Part shown: positions 1-4,729 of the stretch, in pieces
Layout: every line of letters starts with the position of its first letter
Numbering within the stretch: the first letter of the stretch is position 1
Assembly (NCBI GenBank): GCA_021776755.1
Contig: JAJFFI010000162.1
Coordinates: forward strand, 1 to 7,162
Source: Alphaproteobacteria bacterium
GTDB lineage: Bacteria; Pseudomonadota; Alphaproteobacteria; JAJFFI01
DNA: 7,162 nt
Direction: 5' to 3'
Notes under the pieces: generated by a model
Seen by the model: only the letters and a program-made list of their open reading frames with translations
Databases searched by the model: none
Told to the model about the DNA's origin: nothing
Position numbers and translations under genes: made by a program

Positions 1-180
1 CCGCTCGGTGTGCGCGCGCAGATGGAAAATCTCGCCGCCGTAAACCCGCTCGCCCTCGAAAACACAGGAGCCGTAATGCAGCCCGTGGGTGAGAACATGG
101 GCATCGCATTCGCGCCAGGGCACGAATTTGCCGTTGAACCAGATTTCGCCGTCGCGGTCGTCAAACGGAAGAAGTGACAT
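1..180 (-). CDS. ilvE: Branched-chain amino acid aminotransferase, N-terminal part (cut by window edge)
   Basis: Only the first 60 codons are present; the gene runs off the left edge. The reading [20 protein letters not shown], followed by a stretch containing [20 protein letters not shown], carries the fold-type IV aminotransferase signature HYGxxxFEGxR, typical of IlvE. The enzyme is a cytosolic PLP protein that moves the amino group between leucine, isoleucine or valine and 2-oxoglutarate. The PLP lysine lies outside the window, so catalytic competence cannot be judged. The ATG at 180-178 has a GGAG ribosome site (193-190) nine bases upstream. It is divergent from the MarR gene across 96 bases. 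D-amino acid or 4-amino-4-deoxychorismate enzymes of the same fold are alternatives, but the N-terminus fits IlvE best. Confidence 0.88.
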   Translation of the reverse strand, partial: MSLLPFDDRDGEIWFNGKFVPWRECDAHVLTHGLHYGSCVFEGERVYGGEIFHLRAHTER

Positions 181-203
181 GATCAGGGACTCCGGACACT
201 AAT

Positions 204-233
204 ATTATTTCGTTGATAGGGGCTTGTCTGCAA
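204..233 (-). promoter_or_regulatory. Candidate ilvE promoter
   Basis: On the minus strand TTGCAG (233-228) and AATAAT (209-204) are separated by 18 bases. Transcription would begin near 197 and leave a short leader holding the GGAG ribosome site. A second possible -35, TTGACT (275-270), lies inside the inverted repeat at 271-285, but no convincing -10 stands 17 bases from it. This is motif reading only. Confidence 0.4.
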
Positions 234-240
234 CAATTCC

Positions 241-271
241 TTGCTTTCCGTATCATCGGTGTGCATATAAG
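241..271 (+). promoter_or_regulatory. Candidate promoter of the MarR gene, giving a leaderless mRNA
   Basis: TATAAG (266-271) matches five of six bases of the -10 consensus. TTGCTT (241-246) is a possible -35, with a long 19-base spacer. Seven bases downstream of the -10 is about 278, at the ATG (277). No Shine-Dalgarno sequence lies just upstream of that ATG, which fits a leaderless transcript, a common arrangement in alphaproteobacteria. The -10 abuts the inverted repeat at 271-285, so a protein bound there would block initiation. Confidence 0.45.
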
Positions 272-285
272 TCAACATGGTTGAC
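271..285. promoter_or_regulatory. Inverted repeat GTCAAC-ATG-GTTGAC, likely MarR operator
   Basis: Two perfect 6-bp arms (271-276 and 280-285) flank the three bases of the MarR start codon. Matches continue patchily outward (268-269 with 287-288). MarR proteins bind as dimers to short palindromes of about this size, usually over their own promoter, and this one overlaps the predicted transcription start. It lies about 40 bp beyond the likely ilvE -35, so control of ilvE is possible but less direct. The operator role is inferred. Confidence 0.5.
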
Positions 286-840
286 CTAAAGCCCGGTGTG
301 AATCCGTTGTTCCTGCGCGATGAAGATCTGCGCCAGGGAATCGAGATGTTTTTCTATGCCTACCGCGATTTCACGAACCAGCCGGACGAGATCCTGGCCG
401 AGATCGGGTTCGGGCGCGCGCACCACCGTGTGATCTATTTCGTGGGCCGTTATTCCGGTATCACGGTGACGCAATTGCTTGAAATCCTCCAGATCACCAA
501 ACAGAGCCTGTCGCGGGTGCTCGGCCAACTGGTCGAGCTCGACTACATCGTCCAGCGTCAGAACCCGGCGGACAAGCGCCAGCGGCTGCTCAGCCTCACG
601 GACAAGGGCCAGGCGTTCGAGGCGCAGCTTTCGGCCCCGCAGCGGGCGATGTTTTCCCGCGCCTACCGCGAGGCCGGTGCCGAGGCGGTGCAGGGGTTCC
701 GCAAGGTGATGCTGGGGCTGATCGAGGCCGAGGCCGACCGCCGCCGGTTTACCGTTCCTGCCGCCGGCGATGGCGATGGCGGAACGGGCACCCAGGGAAC
801 CGGCCCGGCCAATCTCCGACGGAGCCGCGGCGGCAGCTGA
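277..840 (+). CDS. MarR-family transcriptional regulator, PetP-like
   Basis: The 187-residue protein has the MarR layout: an N-terminal helical dimerisation part (about 15-45), a winged helix-turn-helix (about 46-110) with recognition helix TKQSLSRVLGQLVELDYI (74-91) and wing around NPADKRQRLLSLTDKG (96-111), then C-terminal helices to about 157. The last 30 residues are a glycine/arginine-rich tail without recognisable fold. It is a cytosolic dimeric DNA-binding protein and the ligand is unknown. It precedes an OmpR-type regulator, as PetP precedes PetR in Rhodobacter, and is divergent from ilvE. A palindrome around its own start codon suggests autoregulation. No Shine-Dalgarno is visible, in keeping with a leaderless start. 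LdtR-type MarR proteins of Rhizobiales are another possible relative; I cannot separate these without alignment. Confidence 0.9.
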   Translation: MVDLKPGVNPLFLRDEDLRQGIEMFFYAYRDFTNQPDEILAEIGFGRAHHRVIYFVGRYSGITVTQLLEILQITKQSLSRVLGQLVELDYIVQRQNPADKRQRLLSLTDKGQAFEAQLSAPQRAMFSRAYREAGAEAVQGFRKVMLGLIEAEADRRRFTVPAAGDGDGGTGTQGTGPANLRRSRGGS

Positions 841-852
841 CACCATCTCCCG

Positions 853-938
853 GACTGGATTGGGCCGAACTGTTTTGGCCCAGACTGGATTGCGGGAGCC
901 ACGACTGCGTTTTCGGTTAGACTGGGCCGAGTTGCGTT
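853..938 (+). repeat. Imperfect short direct repeats upstream of the response regulator
   Basis: GACTGGATTG occurs at 853-862 and again at 883-892. A related GACTGGGCCGAGTTG near 920-934 resembles GACTGGATTGGGCCGAACTG (853-872) with a short deletion. TGGGCC (861-866) can also pair with GGCCCA (877-882) as a 6-bp hairpin with a 10-base loop. The hairpin has no following T-run, so it is a poor terminator. The segment fills most of the 144-base gap between the MarR stop and the response regulator ATG; its function is unknown. Confidence 0.4.
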
Positions 939-984
939 GCCGGACGAAATGCTCGCGGCAAATACCGGCAGGAAACAGAAAGCC

Positions 985-1677
985 ATGGAAACTGCGTCTC
1001 ACATCCTGATTGTCGACGATGACACGCGGCTCCGCGACCTGTTGCGGAAGTTCCTGTCCGAGAACGGCTTCCGGGTGACGGCGGCCGAGGATGCGGCAGA
1101 CGCGCGGTCCAAGCTGAAGGGGATGGCCTTCGATCTGTTGATCGTTGACGTGATGATGCCCGGCGAGAGCGGACTCGAGTTGACGGCGGCGATCCGGAAC
1201 GGCGGCAACGCAGAAGGGGCGGTACCGATCCTGATGCTGACCGCGATGGGGGAGACCGAAGACCGCATCAACGGCCTCGAAAAGGGCGCGGACGATTACC
1301 TCACCAAGCCGTTCGAGCCCCGCGAACTGCTGCTCCGCATCAACAACATCCTTCGCCGCGCGGCGCCGGCACAGGTGGACAGCGCGGAAATCCATTTCGG
1401 GCCCTGGCGTTTCGATGCCGGGCGCGAATCCCTGTGGCGCGGCGACGAGCCCGTGCGCCTCACGGAGGCCGAGGCGCGGCTGCTTGCCGTACTGGCGCGC
1501 CGCCCGGGCGCGACCGTCACACGTGACGAACTGGCCGATGCCACCGGCAGCGACGTGAACGCGCGCACGATCGATGTCCAGGTCACCCGGCTCCGGCGCA
1601 AGATCGAGGCCGATCCGAAACTGCCGCGTCATCTGCAGACCGTCCGCGGCAAGGGGTATGTGCTGTGGGCAGACTGA
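985..1677 (+). CDS. OmpR-family DNA-binding response regulator, PetR-like
   Basis: From the ATG at 985 the protein has 230 residues, the usual OmpR-family length. The receiver domain (about 5-120) shows the acidic pair D11/D12, phosphoacceptor D55 (in LLIVDVMMPG), switch T86 (MLTAMGE) and K108 (YLTKPF). A winged-helix DNA-binding domain follows (about 131-229), ending in TVRGKGYVL, typical of OmpR/PhoB. When phosphorylated it should dimerise on tandem direct-repeat sites. An in-frame TTG at 937 would add 16 residues, but the 985 start has AGGAAACAG just upstream (970-978) and begins directly before the first receiver strand. The gene follows the MarR gene by 144 bases and overlaps the kinase gene by 13 bases, so the kinase is its likely partner. 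PetR of Rhodobacter is the nearest named relative I can suggest, from context and length, not from alignment. Confidence 0.93.
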   Translation: METASHILIVDDDTRLRDLLRKFLSENGFRVTAAEDAADARSKLKGMAFDLLIVDVMMPGESGLELTAAIRNGGNAEGAVPILMLTAMGETEDRINGLEKGADDYLTKPFEPRELLLRINNILRRAAPAQVDSAEIHFGPWRFDAGRESLWRGDEPVRLTEAEARLLAVLARRPGATVTRDELADATGSDVNARTIDVQVTRLRRKIEADPKLPRHLQTVRGKGYVLWAD

Positions 1678-3107
1678 CCCCCTCCCCGATGGGCCGGAAC
1701 ATTCCCCGCAGCCCCGATGACGGTGCTGCCGGAGAGAGCGGCAAGCCGCGCGACCGCGGCACCCGGTTCCGTCGGGCCGCCGCGCGCGATGGCCAAAGCT
1801 GGATCAAGCGCTGTCTGCCGCGGAGCCTTCTTGGCCGCTCGCTGCTGATCATCGTGACGCCGCTGGTCGTGGTCCAGTTGATCACCGGTTATGTCTTCTA
1901 CGAACGCCACTGGAAAAACGTGACCCGGCGGCTGGCGCTCGGGCTTGCCGGCGACATCGCAATGATCGCCGAGCATATCCGCACGTTCCCCGGCGCGCGC
2001 AACGAGGTCTGGATCCTTGAAACCTCGCGCATCTACACCGGCCTGAACGCGACCTACCGGAAGGGCGAGGTGCTGCCCGCGACGCCGCCGCCGCAGGGCA
2101 GCGCGCTGATTGACCCGGTGCTGTCGGCAGCACTTCGCGATCTCCTGCGGCGACCGTTCCAGATCGACACGGGCAAGTATGAAAAACAGGTTGAGATCAA
2201 TGTCCAGCTTGCCGATGGTGTGCTGCAGGTCCTGGCCTCGCGCAAGCGTCTCTGGGACGCGACGACCTATCTGGTGATCCTCTGGATGGTGGGCACGTCG
2301 TTCGTGCTGCTGGTCATCGCAACCATCTTCATGCGGAACCAGGTGATGCCTATCAAGCGGCTGGCGGCCGCGGCAGAGATGTTCGGCAAGGGCCGCAATG
2401 TCCCGGACTTCAAGCCCGCGGGCGCGCTTGAGGTGCGTCAGGCGGCGGTCGCGTTCAACATCATGCGCCAGCGCATCCAGCGCCAGATCAGCCAGCGCAC
2501 CGAGATGCTGGCCGGCGTGTCGCACGATCTCCGCACGCCGCTGACCCGCATGAAGCTTGAGCTCGCGATGCTGAAGGACACCGAGGCAGCGGCGGAACTG
2601 CAGGGCGATCTCGAGGAGATGGAGCATATGGTCGAGGCCTACCTCGCCTTTGCCCGGGGCGAGGCCGAGGAGGAGCCCGAGGCCATCGATCTGTCCGCCC
2701 TGATCGAGGATGTCGCCCGCGACGCGCGGCGCAAGGGCGCCCATGTCGAAACCACGCTGCCGGCAACGCTGCCCGCGACCGTGCGCACGACCGGCATGCG
2801 GCGGTGCCTCACCAACCTGATCGATAACGCCGCGTCCTATGGCAAGAAAGTGCGGGTCGAGGCCCGGGGGCGGGGCCGGTCGGTCGAGATCACGGTCGAC
2901 GACGATGGCCCGGGCATCCCCCGCGAAGCTCGCGAGGACGTGTTCAAGGCCTTCTACCGCATCGACCCGTCGCGGAGCCCTGACCGGGCGGGCGTCGGCC
3001 TTGGCATGACCCTCGCCCGCGACGTGGTCCGCGGCCACGGCGGCGAAATCTCGCTCGCCGACTCGCCGCAAGGCGGGCTCCGCGTGTCGATCCGCCTGCC
3101 GCTCTAG
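1665..3107 (+). CDS. Sensor histidine kinase, EnvZ-type
   Basis: This 480-residue inner-membrane kinase has a basic, probably disordered N-terminal 50 residues, then TM1 (about 57-78), a periplasmic segment of roughly 120 residues, TM2 (about 202-223) and HAMP (about 224-276). The H-box GVSHDLRTPLTRMK follows, with phospho-accepting H287. The ATPase domain shows N-box NLIDNA (384-389), G1 DDDGPGI (412-418) and G2 GVGLGM (443-448), so every catalytic motif is present. The HDLRTPLTR box is of EnvZ type. The GTG at 1665 is chosen because AAGGGG (1651-1656) sits eight bases upstream and it overlaps the response regulator end, typical of coupled pairs. An ATG at 1689 is possible but has no ribosome site. 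It should phosphorylate the preceding regulator. The sensed signal is unknown. Confidence 0.93.
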   Translation: MGRLTPSPMGRNIPRSPDDGAAGESGKPRDRGTRFRRAAARDGQSWIKRCLPRSLLGRSLLIIVTPLVVVQLITGYVFYERHWKNVTRRLALGLAGDIAMIAEHIRTFPGARNEVWILETSRIYTGLNATYRKGEVLPATPPPQGSALIDPVLSAALRDLLRRPFQIDTGKYEKQVEINVQLADGVLQVLASRKRLWDATTYLVILWMVGTSFVLLVIATIFMRNQVMPIKRLAAAAEMFGKGRNVPDFKPAGALEVRQAAVAFNIMRQRIQRQISQRTEMLAGVSHDLRTPLTRMKLELAMLKDTEAAAELQGDLEEMEHMVEAYLAFARGEAEEEPEAIDLSALIEDVARDARRKGAHVETTLPATLPATVRTTGMRRCLTNLIDNAASYGKKVRVEARGRGRSVEITVDDDGPGIPREAREDVFKAFYRIDPSRSPDRAGVGLGMTLARDVVRGHGGEISLADSPQGGLRVSIRLPL

Positions 3108-3130
3108 CGGCGCCCGCGTCAGGGCGCCGC
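3107..3130 (+). terminator. GC-rich hairpin at the kinase stop codon, possible terminator
   Basis: GCGGCGCCC (3107-3115) pairs perfectly with GGGCGCCGC (3122-3130) around a six-base loop, starting on the last base of the kinase TAG stop. No clear T-run follows, so it is not a textbook intrinsic terminator. It may still end or stabilise the transcript of the MarR/response regulator/kinase group. Confidence 0.5.
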
Positions 3131-3211
3131 ATTGCGCGAATCTGGCGGTTGTTAACCTCGGATTCCGGAATTGTTGAATTTCAAGACGTTGCCGGAAAAT
3201 TCCGCGGCAAA

Positions 3212-3228
3212 TGTTAGCTTTTGTTAGC
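3212..3228. repeat. Direct repeat pair TGTTAGC, 10-bp spacing
   Basis: TGTTAGC lies at 3212-3218 and 3222-3228, so the copies start ten bases apart, about one helical turn. OmpR/PhoB-type regulators commonly bind such head-to-tail half-sites. An OmpR-type regulator gene lies 1.5 kb upstream, but the link is inference. Confidence 0.45.
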
Positions 3229-3256
3229 ATTTTACCGCCCCGGATTCCGGCGCTGA

Positions 3257-3275
3257 TGTCATCATTTGTCATCAT
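3257..3275. repeat. Direct repeat pair TGTCATCAT, 10-bp spacing
   Basis: Two identical 9-base copies (3257-3265 and 3267-3275) start ten bases apart. TGTCAT resembles a PhoB half-site, although classic PhoB boxes use 11-bp spacing. Together with the TGTTAGC pair 45 bp to the left, this looks like a binding region for an OmpR-family regulator. Confidence 0.45.
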
Positions 3276-3325
3276 GTGCAGGCCTGCGGCTTTCGCGGTT
3301 TCGGGGAAGGGCCGAACCGGAAAGC

Positions 3326-3386
3326 CTGACAGATACAGGTCTATTTGCAAGAATAAATTCTTATATTGGAAATTTAATGGAAGGAG
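3326..3386 (+). promoter_or_regulatory. Promoter-like sequence and Shine-Dalgarno aimed into the methyltransferase 3' end
   Basis: CTGACA (3326-3331), a 17-base spacer and AAGAAT (3349-3354, four of six -10 matches) are followed by an AT-rich segment and a perfect AAGGAG (3381-3386), nine bases before a TTG at 3396. The -10 overlaps the inverted repeat AAGAAT-AA-ATTCTT. Everything downstream on this strand is antisense to the methyltransferase. It could drive an antisense or small RNA, or be the surviving 5' part of a vanished gene. Confidence 0.35.
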
Positions 3387-3413
3387 CCCTGAACTTTGAA
3401 AACGACCGCCCTG

Positions 3414-4268
3414 TTACCCCACCTTGCGGCAGACGTATTTCAGGGTCGGTTGCGGTGCGTGCCATTTGCGGATGACCTGGAGGCCGTGGCGTTCAAGGAG
3501 ATCCTTCAGGCTCTGCGGCGTGAAATAGATGCAGTGACCTGGCGGGCCGAACCCGTCCCAGGCGAGCACATCGGCCGGCCGTTTGCGGTGGGTGATGTCG
3601 GGCGTCGTGACGAAGAACACGCCGCCGGGATTCAGAAGCTCCGCGATGGTCGCGACGAAGCCGTTCACATCGGGGACGTGTTCGATCACCTCGGCGCTGT
3701 AAATGAGATCAAAGCCCTGCCAGCCCTCGTCCGGCGCATCGGTGAGCAGCGTGTCGACCGGGCCGACATGATAGCGATTCTCCGGGTAGTGCTCCCGGGC
3801 GTATTCGACGGCGACCGGGTCGAGATCGAGGCCGTGGGCGTCGAACCCCTGTTCGCGTGCCGCCTCGGCCATGAAGCCGCCGGAGCAGCCGATATCGAGA
3901 AACCGGCGTCCGCGGGTGAGCCAGCGGAGCCGCCGCATGCGCCAGCGCGAACGCCGGAGCTTCTTGCCGACCTTCGCGAAGTATCCCTCGGTGCCGCCGC
4001 CGCAGGTGCCGTCATAGACTTCGGCCAGCCGTGCCGGCTCGGGCAGCGGATACATGTAGACCGTCTCGCAATCGAGACAGGCCCAGGTCTCAATCGCCTC
4101 GCCCCGCACCGCACCGGTGAGCCCGTCGCCCGTTCCCCGATAGGTGAGGTAATGCGCCGCACGGCCGCCGCTGCAGACCGGGCAACGAGGCGGGTCCTTC
4201 GGGTCGGGCAGAACCGGCTTGCCCCGCGCCACGGTGTCAGTCGATCGGGTGGTTTTGGTCCGGGCCAT
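3414..4268 (-). CDS. Class I SAM-dependent methyltransferase with N-terminal four-cysteine module
   Basis: The 284-residue protein begins with a basic, proline-containing stretch, then two Cys pairs, CPVC (C29/C32) and CLDC (C64/C67), which together look like a zinc-ribbon-type site. The methyltransferase core follows: motif I LDIGCSGG (124-131), the strand/acidic region GLDLDP (146-151), FDLIYSAEVIEHVPD (186-200) and LLNPGGVFFVTTPD (211-224). The ending FTPQSLKDLLERHGL is common in Methyltransf_23/UbiG-like enzymes. The substrate is unknown; four-Cys methyltransferases of this shape often act on sugars or other small molecules. The ATG at 4268 shares one base with the TGA of the CsaA-like gene (TGATG), so the two are translationally coupled. 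The frame stays open upstream to 4502, but that stretch lies wholly within the CsaA-like gene and is rejected. Confidence 0.9.
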   Translation of the reverse strand: MARTKTTRSTDTVARGKPVLPDPKDPPRCPVCSGGRAAHYLTYRGTGDGLTGAVRGEAIETWACLDCETVYMYPLPEPARLAEVYDGTCGGGTEGYFAKVGKKLRRSRWRMRRLRWLTRGRRFLDIGCSGGFMAEAAREQGFDAHGLDLDPVAVEYAREHYPENRYHVGPVDTLLTDAPDEGWQGFDLIYSAEVIEHVPDVNGFVATIAELLNPGGVFFVTTPDITHRKRPADVLAWDGFGPPGHCIYFTPQSLKDLLERHGLQVIRKWHAPQPTLKYVCRKVG

Positions 4269-4627
4269 CAGTAGAGACGTCCGCCGTTCGGCACCGGCCC
4301 GGTGGGCGCGATCATCACCACCTCGCCGTCCGCGTCCGGAAAGCCGAGCACGAGGATTTCCGACATGAACTTGCCGATCTGCTTGGGCGGAAAATTCACC
4401 ACCGCCGCAACCTGGCGGCCGGGCAGGTCGTCCAGCGTGTAGTGCTTCGTGATCTGGGCCGAAGTCTTGCGCTCGCCGATCTCCGGGCCGAAATCGACCC
4501 ACAGCTTGTACGCCGGGCGGCGCGCCTCGGGATACTCCTCGGCACGCAGGATGGTGCCGACGCGGACGTCCACCTTGAGGAAATCGTCGAAGCCAATCGG
4601 ATCGGCGGCGGGGCTACTGTCAGACAT
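4268..4627 (-). CDS. csaA: CsaA-like tRNA-binding-domain protein
   Basis: This 119-residue protein is a single tRNA-binding OB-fold domain, matching the usual CsaA length of about 110-120. Diagnostic stretches are FLKVDVRVGTILRAEEYPEA (16-35), DFGPEIGERKTSAQI (45-59) and the hallmark VNFPPKQIGKFMSEILVLG (77-95). CsaA was described as a secretion-related chaperone in Bacillus and is related to the tRNA-binding domains of methionyl- and phenylalanyl-tRNA synthetases; its exact role in alphaproteobacteria is unclear. The start has GGAG about eight bases upstream. Its end overlaps the methyltransferase start by one base. It lies 102 bases downstream of the TetR-like gene and probably has its own promoter. 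Confidence 0.93.
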   Translation of the reverse strand: MSDSSPAADPIGFDDFLKVDVRVGTILRAEEYPEARRPAYKLWVDFGPEIGERKTSAQITKHYTLDDLPGRQVAAVVNFPPKQIGKFMSEILVLGFPDADGEVVMIAPTGPVPNGGRLY

Positions 4628-4660
4628 GCAGGAACTCCGGGGCGGGAAAAACCGGCGCGG

Positions 4661-4689
4661 AACGTCGGCCGGGGAGGGCGGAATGTCAA
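4661..4689 (-). promoter_or_regulatory. Candidate csaA promoter
   Basis: On the minus strand a perfect -35, TTGACA (4689-4684), is followed after 17 bases by GACGTT (4666-4661), a weak -10. Transcription would start near 4654, about 27 bases before the csaA ATG. A consensus -35 with a poor -10 is common in GC-rich alphaproteobacteria. It would let csaA and the methyltransferase be expressed independently of the TetR-like gene. Confidence 0.4.
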
Positions 4690-4703
4690 GACAGGCGCAG
4701 TGT

Positions 4704-4723
4704 TCGGAAGCCGGGCCTTCCGA
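4704..4723 (-). terminator. Hairpin after the TetR-like gene, possible weak terminator
   Basis: TCGGAAG (4704-4710) and CTTCCGA (4717-4723) form a perfect 7-bp stem with a 6-base loop, seven bases past the TetR-like stop codon. No T-run follows on the minus strand, so it may attenuate or only protect the 3' end. Its place between that gene and the csaA promoter supports a transcript boundary. Confidence 0.4.
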
Positions 4724-4729
4724 GAAAGA

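Larger units (their letters stand above)
3131..3413. other. AT-rich gene-free island between convergent genes
   Basis: This stretch of about 280 bases separates the 3' ends of the kinase (plus) and methyltransferase (minus) genes. It is clearly more AT-rich than its surroundings; 3341-3380 has only 9 G/C of 40. It contains a palindrome ATTCCGGAAT (3162-3171), a repeat of CGGATTCCGG (3159-3168 and 3241-3250), two pairs of 10-bp-spaced direct repeats, a palindrome GCAGGCCTGC (3278-3287), an inverted repeat AAGAAT-AA-ATTCTT (3349-3362) and a promoter-like sequence. Short reading frames exist, such as 62 codons from 3211, but none looks like a protein. It may encode a small RNA, hold regulator sites, or be the remnant of a lost gene. 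Confidence 0.5.

Noticed and set aside
937..984. Upstream TTG start for the response regulator
   Set aside because: It adds 16 residues not typical of the receiver domain; the ATG at 985 has a better ribosome site and gives the usual family length.
286..1632. Minus-strand open frame of 448 codons
   Set aside because: It lies antisense to the MarR and response regulator genes, has no recognisable domain and crosses two well-supported genes.
1629..3350. Minus-strand open frame of 573 codons
   Set aside because: It runs opposite the histidine kinase, which has all catalytic motifs. The composition is typical of antisense frames in GC-rich DNA.
3211..3399. Possible 62-residue small protein in the AT-rich island
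   Set aside because: No ribosome site stands before the ATG, the composition is not protein-like, and the frame is full of the direct repeats read as binding sites.
3396..4274. Plus-strand open frame of 292 codons, TTG start with a good AAGGAG
   Set aside because: It is antisense to the whole methyltransferase gene, whose motifs are clear. The translated protein has no recognisable fold and looks like a high-GC mirror frame. Only its upstream signals are kept as a finding.
4269..4502. N-terminal extension of the methyltransferase frame
   Set aside because: It lies entirely inside the csaA-like gene in another frame; the TGATG junction gives a natural start at 4268.
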